The notes below the pieces were generated by a model. That model saw only the letters and a list, made by a program, of their open reading frames with translations, was not told the origin of the DNA and did no database searches. Position numbers and translations under genes: made by a program. A stretch of DNA of 50,846 nucleotides, from positions 1-50,846 of the forward strand of contig JAHBSS010000007.1 of assembly GCA_019639015.1 (NCBI GenBank). Reading direction: 5' to 3'. The stretch is from Cryobacterium sp. (GTDB lineage Bacteria; Actinomycetota; Actinomycetes; Actinomycetales; Microbacteriaceae). This document shows positions 17,785 to 27,558 of the stretch, in pieces. Positions within the stretch are counted from its first letter, which is position 1, and each line of letters starts with the position of its first letter.

Positions 17785-18723
17785 ATGATGGACGACCCAG
17801 AGAGCCTCTTTGAACTCAGCCCCGACGCTGAGTCTGTGCCTGCTGGGCTTCCACTAGTCGCGGGATTGACCGGATTTGCAGACGCCGGAGCAGCCGTCAC
17901 ACAAACGATCGATTATCTTCTTGAGACTTGTGATCCGGTTATCATCGCCAAGTTCGAAAATGACTTGCTCTTGGATTATCGGGCCCGCCGCCCAACGATC
18001 TACTTCGACCAGGACCACTTGGAAAGCTACTCACCGCCGGTTCTTGCTCTTTATCTGGCAAAGGATGCAATAGGCCAGCCGTTCTTGCTCTTGGCCGGAT
18101 ATGAGCCCGACTTTCGTTGGGAGGGATTTAACACGGCGGTGCTTAGTCTGATTTCAAAATTTTCTGTGAAATCGACTACGTGGGTCCATGCAATTCCAAT
18201 GCCAGTCCCACATACGCGGCCGATTGGCGTGACTGTTAGCGGAAACCGCTCCGAATTGATAGAGACGTATTCAGTCTGGCGTCCGCACACGCAAGTTTTG
18301 GCGAATGCGCTGCACTTGTTTGAGTTCCGTTTGCAGGAATCTGATCATCCAATAGTTGGGTTTGTGTTGTTAGTTCCCCATTATTTGTCAGATACCGAGT
18401 TTCCGGATGCCGGAATCAAGTCGCTTGATTCGATTGCGACTGCGACGGGACTCGTGTTCGCTCTTGACGAGATCCAAGAAGAAAGTCGAGAGTTCATTGA
18501 AAAACTCGATAAGCAAGTTGAAGGTAACCCAGAGTTGGCAAAGCTTGTTGCGACGCTTGAAGAGCGGCACGATTCCTATATGGCTGGGAATCCGCTACGT
18601 TCGCAACTGATTTCCGAGGACGGAAAGCTTCCGACCGCGGACGAGATTGCTGCGGAACTAGAGATTTTCCTGGCGCTGCAGCGCAATGGTGACGAAGAAA
18701 CCGGAACAACTAATCCCGAATAA
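17785..18723 (+). CDS. PAC2 family protein
   Basis: The 312-residue protein matches the PAC2 family, relatives of the archaeal and eukaryotic proteasome-assembly chaperones: LVAGLTGFADAGAAVTQT near the N-terminus, FENDLLLDYRARRPTI, LLLAGYEPDFRWEGF and VHAIPMPVPHTRPIGVTV in the middle, FVLLVPHYLSDTEFPDA, and a helical C-terminus with EFIEKLDKQVEGNPEL and HDSYMAGNPLRSQ. The bacterial members are frequent in Actinobacteria; their clients are not settled. No proteasome genes are in the window. The start is one of two adjacent ATG codons (17785 or 17788). It is divergent from pepA and upstream of the sigma factor gene by 267 bases, so it is probably transcribed separately. Confidence 0.88.
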   Translation: MMDDPESLFELSPDAESVPAGLPLVAGLTGFADAGAAVTQTIDYLLETCDPVIIAKFENDLLLDYRARRPTIYFDQDHLESYSPPVLALYLAKDAIGQPFLLLAGYEPDFRWEGFNTAVLSLISKFSVKSTTWVHAIPMPVPHTRPIGVTVSGNRSELIETYSVWRPHTQVLANALHLFEFRLQESDHPIVGFVLLVPHYLSDTEFPDAGIKSLDSIATATGLVFALDEIQEESREFIEKLDKQVEGNPELAKLVATLEERHDSYMAGNPLRSQLISEDGKLPTADEIAAELEIFLALQRNGDEETGTTNPE

Positions 18724-18990
18724 TCCTTTACGGTTTGGAATTACCTGGGGCTATCCGTTGTTTCCCTTTTAGGCCACCGCGTGAAGAGTTGGTTGGTTAG
18801 GGGCCAAATGGTTCCGTGCAATAATTGTTATCGGACCCGTTCAGGTTTCCCCAGCTAGTTGACTGAAAAGTCTTGGGGGCTTGACATGGGTCCAAGTACT
18901 GCCCAGAAACTGACGATGAAATTTGACACGGAATTTCAAGATTGATTCCAGTAGTTACTCGCAACGACAGTTGAGGAAAGGTGTCTCCAG
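18724..18990 (+). other. 267-base leader region before sigA
   Basis: No gene was recognised here. TTGACA hexamers occur at 18881-18886 and 18923-18928, but neither has a convincing -10 element 16-18 bases downstream. GAGGAAAGG at 18973-18981 is a plausible ribosome binding site for sigA. A long leader for the principal sigma factor gene is plausible, but a riboswitch or attenuator was not recognised. Confidence 0.4.
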
Positions 18991-20793
18991 ATGGCCCCCC
19001 ACAAATCGAAGACAGCGACTGAAGCCGAGAGCGCCGAGACGGGTTCAAGCTCAAAAGGCAGGGTTGGTGCGCTTTGGGCTCGCGTGTCGGGTAAGAAGGC
19101 AAGTGGAGCGGTAGAGCCAATCGTCGAGACTCCGGTGAAACAAGCCACGAAATCGAAGGAAACGTTGAAGCAAGCAACCCCCGCAAAACAATCTAAATCC
19201 GAAAAGACAGTCGAGGTTGCGGTCAAACCCGCGGCCAAACCCACCACGAAACCCGCCACGAAAGTCTCCGCAAAGACCGCGACAAAGCCTGCTGCAGAGC
19301 CAGCAGCAAAGCCTGCGGCAAAAGCCAGTTCGAAGGCCACAGAAAACAAGTCAAATTCAAAGACTTCGGCCAAGTCAGAAGCCAGTTCGACGGTGGCAAA
19401 GCCGAAATCAGTCAGAGCATCGAGCAAGAGTGTTGCAGTAGAAGCAGTTGAACAGCCAATTGCGAAAGAGTCGCCGGCTAAGAAAGCCGGCGTCAAGAGC
19501 GCTACGGCGAAGAAGGCAAAGTCGACTGAAGATGAAATAGAAGATTCCGTCGAGGACCTGGAATCAGAAGTTGAGGATCTTGACCCTGAACGTCTAGACG
19601 ATGACGAAGACGCAGATGACGAAGTTGACGTGGACGCTGAAGATGTCGACGACGATATCGATGCAGAAGACGACTCGAACGAGGACAAAGATCAGCCTTC
19701 CGCGGGTACTAAATCGCGACGAGCTCGAGCTGACGACGATCACGAAGACGCGGAATTAGTCGAAGAACCGGAAGATGACGACGACGACGAGCCTGCTGAA
19801 GCGCTGCCAGCGGGTGCGATTGTCATTTCTGTCGCGGACGATGAAGATGAGCTACCGGTTTACTCAACCGCTATTACCGGTGCAACCGCGGACCCGGTCA
19901 AAGACTATTTGAAGCAAATCGGTAAGGTTGCGCTACTCAATGCTGCTGAGGAAGTCGAACTCGCGATGCGAATTGAGGCGGGGCTGTTCGCAGAAGACAA
20001 ACTCGCGAACTCGAAAGGTAAGTTCACCAAGGAACTCGAACGCGAGTTGCGTTGGGTTGCAAAGGACGGCCAGAGAGCCAAGGCGCACTTGCTTGGCGCG
20101 AACTTGCGACTGGTTGTTAGCTTGGCAAAGCGTTACACCGGTAGAGGAATGCAGTTCCTAGACCTGATCCAAGAAGGAAACTTGGGTTTGATTCGCGCGG
20201 TCGAGAAGTTTGATTACACAAAAGGCTTCAAGTTCTCGACATATGCTACGTGGTGGATTCGTCAAGCGATAACGCGAGCAATGGCGGACCAGGCACGTAC
20301 CATTCGAATCCCGGTTCACATGGTTGAGGTCATCAACAAGCTTGCGAGAGTTCAACGTCAGATGCTGCAAGACCTCGGTCGTGAACCTACTCCGGAAGAA
20401 CTAAGCCACGAGTTAGATATGACTCCGGAAAAAGTCGTTGAAGTTCAAAAATACGGTCGTGAGCCGATCTCGTTACACACGCCACTTGGTGAGGACGGCG
20501 ATAGTGAATTCGGAGACTTGATCGAAGACACCGAGGCGGTTGTGCCGGCTGATGCGGTTGGTTTCACGATGATGCAACGACAACTAGAGAGTTTGCTCGA
20601 CTCGCTGTCGGAACGCGAAGCAGGTGTAATCCGAATGAGGTTCGGTCTGGGTGATGGAATGCCAAAGACTCTCGACCAAATCGGGGACACGTTCGGGGTA
20701 ACTAGAGAACGTATTCGCCAAATCGAGTCGAAGACGATGGCGAAGCTTCGTCATCCGTCAAGGTCTCAATCCTTGAAGGACTTCTTGGACTAG
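18991..20793 (+). CDS. sigA: principal RNA polymerase sigma factor (SigA/RpoD)
   Basis: This is the housekeeping sigma-70 factor that directs RNA polymerase to most promoters. The conserved part covers residues 300-600: region 1.2 ([16 protein letters not shown]), region 2 ([20 protein letters not shown] and [20 protein letters not shown]), region 3 ([20 protein letters not shown]) and region 4 ([20 protein letters not shown]). The first 175 residues are a lysine/alanine/proline-rich low-complexity tail. About 175-285 is a strongly acidic Asp/Glu tract, so the N-terminus has a basic-then-acidic split. Such tails occur in actinobacterial SigA but vary in length. The ATG is preceded by GAGGAAAGG. 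The CofE-like gene follows after nine bases and could be co-transcribed. Confidence 0.96.
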   Translation: MAPHKSKTATEAESAETGSSSKGRVGALWARVSGKKASGAVEPIVETPVKQATKSKETLKQATPAKQSKSEKTVEVAVKPAAKPTTKPATKVSAKTATKPAAEPAAKPAAKASSKATENKSNSKTSAKSEASSTVAKPKSVRASSKSVAVEAVEQPIAKESPAKKAGVKSATAKKAKSTEDEIEDSVEDLESEVEDLDPERLDDDEDADDEVDVDAEDVDDDIDAEDDSNEDKDQPSAGTKSRRARADDDHEDAELVEEPEDDDDDEPAEALPAGAIVISVADDEDELPVYSTAITGATADPVKDYLKQIGKVALLNAAEEVELAMRIEAGLFAEDKLANSKGKFTKELERELRWVAKDGQRAKAHLLGANLRLVVSLAKRYTGRGMQFLDLIQEGNLGLIRAVEKFDYTKGFKFSTYATWWIRQAITRAMADQARTIRIPVHMVEVINKLARVQRQMLQDLGREPTPEELSHELDMTPEKVVEVQKYGREPISLHTPLGEDGDSEFGDLIEDTEAVVPADAVGFTMMQRQLESLLDSLSEREAGVIRMRFGLGDGMPKTLDQIGDTFGVTRERIRQIESKTMAKLRHPSRSQSLKDFLD

Positions 20794-20802
20794 GAGCTTT
20801 GC

Positions 20803-21495
20803 GTGAAAGCGAACGAAGGCAAATCGCTAGAAGTTGAATTAGAAGGACACCGATTTCAACGGATTCCGATTCATACTTCGCTCGTTCTCGCAGATGACAA
20901 GATTGATCGGATTGTTTCCGAGTTTGCTACGCCTGTCGTGAAGTCGGGGGATTGGCTCTTTGTTACCGAAAAGATTGTGGCAATCACGCAAGGCCGGTCG
21001 TACCCGGTCGAATCAATAACGCCTATGCGATTGGCGTTTCGGCTTTCCAAACACGTCAAGAAGACGCCGTCCGGGATCGGACTCGGAATGCCAGAAACCA
21101 TGGAGATGGCGCTTCGTGAATGCGGAGTCTTACGAATCTTGTTTGCGGCGGCGGTTGCTGCGATCACGAAGAAGCTTGGTCGCAAGGGCGATTTCTACAG
21201 AATTGCTGGACCGAAGGCGCGAGGAATTGACGGACCAACCAGCGGCACGATCCCGCCATTCAACAAGCAAGTAGTGCTTGCGCCCGAGAACCCCAAGAAG
21301 GTCGCCACCGAGATCAAAGGAATTCTTCCAGGCGGGGTTGAAGTGCTAGTTGTTGACATCAATGATTTCGGTGGGAACGTGTTGGGTTCGACGCTTGGCA
21401 AAGCCCAAGAGGGTTTGGCCGCACGGATTCTTGCAGACAACCCGTTAGGGCAAGGGCATCAAAGCACGCCAATGGGCATCATCAGAAAGCTGTAG
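20803..21495 (+). CDS. coenzyme F420-0:L-glutamate ligase-like protein (CofE family)
   Basis: The 230-residue protein matches the CofE/F420_ligase domain: GDWLFVTEKIVAITQGR (about 47-63), GIGLGMPETMEMAL, ILFAAAVAAITKKLGRKGD, IAGPKARGIDGPTSGTIPP, VDINDFGGNVLGSTLG and the closing DNPLGQGHQSTPMGII. This is the divergent branch that also occurs in bacteria not known to make F420, so gamma-glutamyl ligation to F420-0 cannot be assumed. No other F420 genes (fbiA, fbiD, fbiC) are in the window. GTG at 20803 is the start, nine bases after sigA with TAGGAG just upstream. The end lies one base from the convergent ATP-grasp gene. Another amide-forming reaction on an acidic acceptor is a reasonable guess, not shown. 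Confidence 0.8.
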   Translation: MKANEGKSLEVELEGHRFQRIPIHTSLVLADDKIDRIVSEFATPVVKSGDWLFVTEKIVAITQGRSYPVESITPMRLAFRLSKHVKKTPSGIGLGMPETMEMALRECGVLRILFAAAVAAITKKLGRKGDFYRIAGPKARGIDGPTSGTIPPFNKQVVLAPENPKKVATEIKGILPGGVEVLVVDINDFGGNVLGSTLGKAQEGLAARILADNPLGQGHQSTPMGIIRKL

Positions 21496-21496
21496 T

Positions 21497-22522
21497 TCAG
21501 AATCCGATAACTTGCCGATAGAGAGGCAGCAATCCGGTTTTCTGGCTTGTCAGACTCGGCTTGGCTTGAAACACACCCGTGTTGTAGTTGCCTTCTATCA
21601 CGACCGGACGATCGGGGGAGATTGCGATATCCCAGCCGACATACGGGATTTCTGGAACAATTCTTGCCACGGTATCAACAAGTTCTAGAACCTCTTTGTA
21701 GAGCGGCACTTGAAAGCCGGGGATTCGAATCCCTGAAATCGGGTGAATTTCATAGGCATCCCCTTCAACGTCAAACGCAGCGTGTAGTGCAACACCGTTC
21801 TCGTCGAGCATCGTGTACATGCCACCGTGCGCGAAATTATCAATGACGTCGCCGTTGCCCATTTTGAGTACCCGAGCGAGGATATGAACTTTCGACCCAT
21901 CGAAATAAGACACAATCCGTAGCGAATTCACGCTCGAAGGGTTAAGAGCCGCCATTTCAGGGTGTTGCGGGATAACTTGCTCGATCAGGAATTGCTGGTT
22001 CCGCAGGAGGTGATCCTTGAACCCCGCCCAATCGGCAATATCCTTCGCGTACTTGCGCTCGATTCCCTTTCCACCGTCACTGTCAATCATCTTGACCATG
22101 ACGGAGCCGTGCTTCTTCACAAACTTCTCTATTTGCGCCGCGGATGAAACCCTCGCGTCGAGCGTGTCCCTTCCAACGAACTTTGCGAAATGTTTCACAA
22201 ACTCGGACTTGTCGCCGAAGAAATGCCTGAACGGCTTTTGGTTGACTAGTTGTGCGATGTGATTGGACTTGGGGTGAGTCATATAGGTGATTCGATCTCT
22301 GTGCTTCAGTAGATGAAAATCCCAGTCCTGGTAATCGGTGAACCCGGTTTCATGCCGAGCCGCGCTCCAAATCATGTCGAGCGCGATTAGCGATGCGGGT
22401 TTCCACGTTGTTCGGCTCAGCTTCTTTGAGATTCTGCGAAGATTCGCCCAGTCAACGTTTGACGCGCGCCAAAAAAAGTATTTGATCCGTCTTGCAAGAC
22501 CTAGAGAGCGCCGCTGAGCCAC
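21497..22522 (-). CDS. sugar-transfer-associated ATP-grasp protein
   Basis: The 341-residue protein has an N-terminal helical, basic region (about 1-60). An ATP-grasp fold follows: MVKMIDSDGGKGIERK (nucleotide-binding lysine and glycine loop), QFLIEQVIPQHPEMAALNP, SVNSLRIVSYFDG, NFAHGGMYTMLDENG and the Mg-binding end VGWDIAISPDRPVVIEGN. This matches the ATPgrasp_ST family, often found in cell-envelope polysaccharide loci, where the reaction is largely unknown (carboxylate-amine or carboxylate-thiol ligation by fold). The GTG start abuts the stop of the DUF7455 gene, so translation is probably coupled. It converges on the CofE-like gene with a one-base gap. No glycosyltransferases are nearby. 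Confidence 0.82.
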   Translation of the reverse strand: MAQRRSLGLARRIKYFFWRASNVDWANLRRISKKLSRTTWKPASLIALDMIWSAARHETGFTDYQDWDFHLLKHRDRITYMTHPKSNHIAQLVNQKPFRHFFGDKSEFVKHFAKFVGRDTLDARVSSAAQIEKFVKKHGSVMVKMIDSDGGKGIERKYAKDIADWAGFKDHLLRNQQFLIEQVIPQHPEMAALNPSSVNSLRIVSYFDGSKVHILARVLKMGNGDVIDNFAHGGMYTMLDENGVALHAAFDVEGDAYEIHPISGIRIPGFQVPLYKEVLELVDTVARIVPEIPYVGWDIAISPDRPVVIEGNYNTGVFQAKPSLTSQKTGLLPLYRQVIGF

Positions 22523-22750
22523 CTAATTGCCTGAATCGAGTCGGCTGGATTCGTCGTGCCAAGAAGTTGCAATTTTGGAGAGCTTTTCTTGATGATGGCG
22601 ACCATGGTGGGCGCAAAACAATAATTCGCTTTCACCAATGACAGCTCGGATGTACGCCTGAGCACCACAACTGTCACAACGATCCGAAATTCCAAGTTTG
22701 AATTCCGGCTGCTCGATCGTTGCCGTTGGTTGGGTTGTGGCTTGAGTCAT
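22523..22750 (-). CDS. DUF7455 small zinc-finger-like protein
   Basis: The 75-residue protein has a short Thr/Gln/Pro-rich N-terminus and a core SDRCDSCGAQAYIRAV followed by LLFCAHHGRHHQEKL. The two cysteines plus CxxH(H) residues can bind one zinc. The family is found in Actinobacteria close to sigA and the topoisomerase IV genes, as here; its role is unknown. ATG 22750 is chosen over an upstream frame extension because homologues begin with a short tail before the CxxC knuckle. The stop TAG is directly followed by the GTG start of the ATP-grasp gene. Confidence 0.85.
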   Translation of the reverse strand: MTQATTQPTATIEQPEFKLGISDRCDSCGAQAYIRAVIGESELLFCAHHGRHHQEKLSKIATSWHDESSRLDSGN

Positions 22751-22950
22751 TGTTACTGATTCCAATTCTCGCGAGTAATTCAATCCAAGCATGAGGAGCC
22801 GGTGCCGCACTGCAACAGTTTGGGCATTTCGCTATACGCGTATTGACGCATTTTTCGGGTGTCTGACGGCCTCGCGACACATCCATGACTATCGTTTGGC
22901 TTAGGCTTCAACCGCGGGATCACCGCGACGTTACATTTTCGGAGGTTTTC

Positions 22951-25041
22951 TTGTCGAGTTCGGATTACTCGGCTCTGCACCTAAACGTGCTTGAGGGACT
23001 TGAGGCGGTGCGAAAGCGCCCGGGAATGTACATCGGTTCGACTGATTCTCGCGGCCTAATGCATTGTCTTTGGGAGATCATCGACAACTCGGTCGATGAG
23101 GCACTCACTGGCTTTGGCGACGAGATTCGGGTAGTGCTGCACTCGGACGGAAGCGTAGAAGTTATCGATAGAGCTCGCGGCATCCCTGTAGATATTGAGC
23201 CTCGAACCGGGCTCAGTGGCGTCGAAGTAGTATTCACGAAGCTTCATGCAGGCGGAAAGTTCGGCACCGAATCCTATTCAGCATCAGGGGGTCTACACGG
23301 CGTCGGCGCTTCGGTCGTCAATGCACTTTCGGAAAGACTGGATGTCGAGGTCGATCGAGACGGTTTCACTTGGGCGATGTCGTTCAGAAGAGGAGAACCG
23401 GGAACGTTTGCCGACGAAGGTGAGCCAAAGGCTGATTCACCGTTCACCCCGTTTGTCGATCGAAGTGATCTGCGAAAGATCAGGAAAACTGCGAAAGGTG
23501 TAACTGGTACGAGAGTTCGTTACTGGGCCGATCCGCAAATATTCACCAAAGGTTCAGATTTTCAATTAGACGAATTGCGTGCGAGAGCCAGGCAGACGGC
23601 CTTCTTGGTGCCCGGGCTCAAACTTGTCCTTCAAGATGAACGATCGGGTCAAGAAAATTTGGAGGAGTTCAAGTTCGACGGTGGAATTGTCGAATTTGTT
23701 GATTTCTTAGCCAAAGATGCTCCGCTGACCTCTACTTGGTTACTCCGAGGGTCGGGACATTTCACCGAAACGGTACCTGTCCTGGATGCCCAAGGTCACT
23801 TAAAACCTACCGAGGTGGAACGCGAATGCCAGGTTAGTGTTGCACTTCGCTGGGGCGTTGGATACGACACCGAATTCAAGAGCTTCGTCAACATCATCGC
23901 AACTCCTAAGGGTGGAACCCATCAGGCCGGCTTTGAGCAAGGGTTACTCAAATTCCTTCGCAATCAAGTTGAACAAAATTCGAGGCGACTAAAGCTCGGA
24001 TCTGGATCGACCGACAAACTAGAGAAAGAGGATGTACTCGCCGGTCTCTCAGCAGTCCTAACCGTTCGTTTGGCTGAGCCGCAGTTCGAAGGTCAAACTA
24101 AGGAAGTTCTCGGAACTCCGTCCGTTAGAAATATCGTTTCGAGCGTCGTTACTAAGCAGTTAGCGGAGCGGTTTAGCTCCTCAAAGCGCGATGACAAGAA
24201 CCAATCCGCGCTAATCCTTGACAAGATTGTCGCGGAAATGAAGGCACGCGTTTCCGCTCGTGCCCACAAAGAGACTCAGAGAAGAAAGAACGCTCTAGAG
24301 AGCTCGTCTTTGCCCGCAAAGCTTGTTGATTGTCGTAGCAACGACGTATCGAATTGCGAATTGTTCATTGTTGAGGGCGATTCGGCGCTTGGAACTGCGA
24401 AGCTTGCAAGGGACAGCGAATATCAAGCCTTGTTGCCAATTCGCGGCAAGATTCTCAACGTTCAGAAAGCAAGCATTTCAGACATGCTTTCAAATGCCGA
24501 ATGCGCGGCAATAATTCAAGTTATCGGAGCCGGTTCTGGCCGCAGTTTCGATCTCGCCTCCGCTAGATACGACAAAGTCATCATCATGAGTGATGCGGAT
24601 GTCGACGGAGCGCACATTCGCACCTTGCTCTTGACATTGTTTCACCGCTACATGCCTCAAATGATCGAGAGCGGACGGGTTTATGCTGCTGTGCCGCCGC
24701 TTCATCGAGTGGTTGTGATGAATCCGGGCTCGAAGCCGAATGAAACGATTTACACCTACTCCGAGGCCGAGCTAAACTCCCTGGTCGCGGAACTTAGACG
24801 AGCCGGTAAGAAGTATCAAGACCCGATCCAGCGGTATAAAGGTCTCGGTGAAATGGACGCCGAGCAACTCGCAACGACGACTATGGACCGACAACACCGC
24901 ACGCTTAGGCGAATTCGAATTTCTGATGCGAAAGCGGCCGAATCCACATTTGATTTGCTTATGGGGAACGATGTCGCTCCACGAAAAGAGTTCATCATTA
25001 CCGAGGCTTCTAGCCTTAGCCGAGATCGAATCGACGCCTGA
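22951..25041 (+). CDS. parE: DNA topoisomerase IV subunit B
   Basis: This ATPase subunit powers strand passage and chromosome decatenation. Visible are LEGLEAVRKRPGMYIGS and EIIDNSVDEALTG of the GHKL ATP-binding domain, GGLHGVGASVVNALS (ATP lid), the transducer domain, and the Toprim metal sites EGDSALGTAKLARDSEYQA (about residue 474) and IMSDADVDGAHIRTLL (about 545). The end includes RYKGLGEMDAEQLATTTMD. The TTG start at 22951 is chosen because GGAGG lies at 22941-22945, five bases upstream, and the resulting 696-residue protein begins as the family does. The upstream frame extension to 22885 has no such signal. The call of ParE over GyrB rests on the neighbouring parC and the local gene set. 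Confidence 0.9.
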   Translation: MSSSDYSALHLNVLEGLEAVRKRPGMYIGSTDSRGLMHCLWEIIDNSVDEALTGFGDEIRVVLHSDGSVEVIDRARGIPVDIEPRTGLSGVEVVFTKLHAGGKFGTESYSASGGLHGVGASVVNALSERLDVEVDRDGFTWAMSFRRGEPGTFADEGEPKADSPFTPFVDRSDLRKIRKTAKGVTGTRVRYWADPQIFTKGSDFQLDELRARARQTAFLVPGLKLVLQDERSGQENLEEFKFDGGIVEFVDFLAKDAPLTSTWLLRGSGHFTETVPVLDAQGHLKPTEVERECQVSVALRWGVGYDTEFKSFVNIIATPKGGTHQAGFEQGLLKFLRNQVEQNSRRLKLGSGSTDKLEKEDVLAGLSAVLTVRLAEPQFEGQTKEVLGTPSVRNIVSSVVTKQLAERFSSSKRDDKNQSALILDKIVAEMKARVSARAHKETQRRKNALESSSLPAKLVDCRSNDVSNCELFIVEGDSALGTAKLARDSEYQALLPIRGKILNVQKASISDMLSNAECAAIIQVIGAGSGRSFDLASARYDKVIIMSDADVDGAHIRTLLLTLFHRYMPQMIESGRVYAAVPPLHRVVVMNPGSKPNETIYTYSEAELNSLVAELRRAGKKYQDPIQRYKGLGEMDAEQLATTTMDRQHRTLRRIRISDAKAAESTFDLLMGNDVAPRKEFIITEASSLSRDRIDA

Positions 25042-25080
25042 CTTTAGCGAATCCACCTAATCGGTAAGCGCAGAATTTAG

Positions 25081-27546
25081 CTAGAAAGTTGATTCCGAAA
25101 TACCAACGGAAGCAACGACGGTGTCGAGGCTTGTTCCTGAAGCATCGCGTCGGGCGCCAATCTCTGGAAGATCCCTCGGCGAACCATCGGCCGCCGACGC
25201 GAGTGCGGGATAGTGGCCCACCCAAGCAAGCTGGAGCGCGTTTTCGCCTTTCAGGAAAGCTTGGCATCGGACTCCGCCAGTTCCCCTTCCCTTTGCTGGG
25301 AATTCGCTAAACCGTGAAACTTTGGCTCGTCCAGGATCAGTTCCCAAGATCGTGTCGGTGTTGGTCGAAATTGTGACTACTGCTAATTCTTCCAATGAAC
25401 TCACGCTTGCGAAGAAGATCGCCCGCGCTTGGCCCGAGACTCTAATCCCAGCCATCCCTGACGCGCTCCGACCTTGTGGCCGAACCGTTTCGGCTGGGAA
25501 CCGAAGCAATTGCGCATCCGAAGTAACGAACACCAATTCTTGATCGTCACCGCCCTGACCGGCCCCGACTACTTCGTCACCATCCTTAAGCGCGATGATC
25601 TCGAAGTCGGTTTTTGAAGGGTAATCGCCGGGAGTTACACGTTTTACAACTCCCTGTTTTGTACCGAGCGCAATTGGATCCTTCGACTCAAGAGAAACGA
25701 TTGATAAGACTCTCTCTTGCTTAGCATTCAAGCCAAGATATTCGGCTACTTTCACTCCAGCCGCCATTTGAATCGAAGTTGACGGCACTTGAGGCAAATC
25801 AATCGGGTTCAGTCTGATTAGCCGGCCAAGGTTTGTGATTGCACCGATCTCCGTGCGCGCGGTCGTCGTGACACTTGCAGCAATCGCGTCGTGTTTTGAT
25901 CTTCTGGATACTCGAGTCGTTCGATCCATTCCGTCAGCGGCGACATCTACTCTGAGCATTCGCCCTGTCGTTGACAACAAGATCCTGCAAGGCGAGTCGG
26001 CAAGTTCGAGATTGCTTGGCGCCTTAGATGCAGAACGAATTGGACCACTTGCACCTTCAGTAAGCAAGCTACGCCTTGGTGTGCCAAATTCATCCGCTAC
26101 CGCTTCGAGTTCTAACGACACTAAGGCTCTCAATTTTGAGTCGTCCGCCAGCAAGAGCTCAAGCTCGGCAATCTCGGTTTGAAGTTTGTCGCGCTCTGTC
26201 TCCAACTCAATTCGCGAGAATTTTGTTAGGCGACGCAATCGAAGTTCGAGAATGTAGTCGGCTTGAAGCTCCGAGAGGTCGAATACTTCCATGAGTCTTG
26301 CTCTTGCGCTCTCGGCATCGTCACTTGAGCGGATTAGTTGGATCACCTCGTCGATGTCAAGGATCGCAATAAGTAGACCTTCGACGAGGTGGAGTCGTTC
26401 GCGGCGTTTCTGTAACCGATAAGAACTTCTGCGTCTGGTTACCGAGATTCGATGCGCCAAGTAGACCTTGAGCAATTCGACGAGTCCAAGTGTTTTTGGC
26501 CCGCCCTCAACCAGGGCAACATTGTTGATATTGAACTGGTCCTCGAGTGGAGTGTGTTGGAACAGCCGCTCCAAAACTGCTTGAGGGTCAAAACCGGTCT
26601 TGATGCCAATTACCAGTCGCAGACCGTTCTTGCGATCGGTTAGATCAGTCACGTCTGAAATGCCTGCAAGTTTCTTCGAGTTCACACCGTCTTTGATCTT
26701 TTCGATAACTTTCTCGGCACCGACTAGATATGGCAATTCGGTGATTACGATTCCAGATTTACGCGCGCTGACATTCTCGAAACTGTATTTAGCGCGAGTT
26801 CGAAAGCTACCTCTCCCCGTTTCGTATGCCTCACGGATGCCTTCCAGCCCGATAATCGTCCCTCCAGTCGGCAGATCGGGTCCCGGGATGAAGGACATAA
26901 GATCGTCGAGGCTTGCATCTGGATGTTCCAACAAATACCTGGCTCCGGCAACAACTTCAATCAAGTTGTGAGGCGCCATATTTGTTGCCATGCCCACAGC
27001 GATACCGTTCGCCCCGTTCACAAGTAGGTTAGGGAACGCTGCTGGAAGCACTTCTGGTTGGGTCAGTTGATTGTCGTAGTTTGGAACGAACTCAACGACG
27101 TCCTCGTCAATATCGGCGACCAGCGCGGTAGCTGCTGGAGCCAGTCGTGCTTCGGTGTATCTTGCCGCTGCCGGGCCGTCATCAAGTGAACCGAAGTTTC
27201 CGTGACCGTCAACAAGCGGAACTCTAAGTACGAATGGTTGTGCGAGGCGAACCATAGCGTCGTAAATCGAAGCGTCACCGTGTGGGTGCAATCTGCCCAT
27301 TACGTCACCGACGACTCTGGATGATTTCACGTGGCCTTTGTCTGGCCTCAATCCCATTTCGCTCATTTGGTAAAGGATTCGACGTTGAACCGGTTTTAGG
27401 CCGTCTCTTGCATCCGGTAGTGCTCTCGAATAAATAACCGAAAGCGCGTATTCGAGAAAGGAGCCTTCCATCTCGGTCGAAACATCGATATCGGTGATTC
27501 GCTCGTCGACGGGGTCGTTTGTAGGGGTATTTCTGGGTGTCGTCAT
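25081..27546 (-). CDS. parC: DNA topoisomerase IV subunit A
   Basis: This 821-residue subunit cleaves and religates DNA. The winged-helix region shows [20 protein letters not shown] and [18 protein letters not shown], with the catalytic tyrosine near residue 127 in [25 protein letters not shown] and [19 protein letters not shown] of the tower follow, then coiled-coil and C-terminal beta-pinwheel repeats. No QRRGGKG GyrA box was found, which supports ParC over GyrA. It converges on parE with 39 bases between the stops. The gene pair in one place, beside sigA, is typical of Actinobacteria. Its start is 12 bases from the divergent phosphodiesterase gene, so the two promoters must overlap or lie within the genes. 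Confidence 0.9.
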   Translation of the reverse strand: MTTPRNTPTNDPVDERITDIDVSTEMEGSFLEYALSVIYSRALPDARDGLKPVQRRILYQMSEMGLRPDKGHVKSSRVVGDVMGRLHPHGDASIYDAMVRLAQPFVLRVPLVDGHGNFGSLDDGPAAARYTEARLAPAATALVADIDEDVVEFVPNYDNQLTQPEVLPAAFPNLLVNGANGIAVGMATNMAPHNLIEVVAGARYLLEHPDASLDDLMSFIPGPDLPTGGTIIGLEGIREAYETGRGSFRTRAKYSFENVSARKSGIVITELPYLVGAEKVIEKIKDGVNSKKLAGISDVTDLTDRKNGLRLVIGIKTGFDPQAVLERLFQHTPLEDQFNINNVALVEGGPKTLGLVELLKVYLAHRISVTRRRSSYRLQKRRERLHLVEGLLIAILDIDEVIQLIRSSDDAESARARLMEVFDLSELQADYILELRLRRLTKFSRIELETERDKLQTEIAELELLLADDSKLRALVSLELEAVADEFGTPRRSLLTEGASGPIRSASKAPSNLELADSPCRILLSTTGRMLRVDVAADGMDRTTRVSRRSKHDAIAASVTTTARTEIGAITNLGRLIRLNPIDLPQVPSTSIQMAAGVKVAEYLGLNAKQERVLSIVSLESKDPIALGTKQGVVKRVTPGDYPSKTDFEIIALKDGDEVVGAGQGGDDQELVFVTSDAQLLRFPAETVRPQGRSASGMAGIRVSGQARAIFFASVSSLEELAVVTISTNTDTILGTDPGRAKVSRFSEFPAKGRGTGGVRCQAFLKGENALQLAWVGHYPALASAADGSPRDLPEIGARRDASGTSLDTVVASVGISESTF

Positions 27547-27558
27547 AGGATTACGACC

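Noticed and set aside
18881..18928. TTGACA hexamers as sigA promoters
   Set aside because: Neither has an acceptable -10 element at 16-18 bases, so no promoter is claimed.
18936..19688. Long serine-rich open frame antisense to the sigma factor tail
   Set aside because: It is the mirror of the repetitive Lys/Ala/Asp/Glu codons of SigA and has no conserved motif or ribosome binding site.
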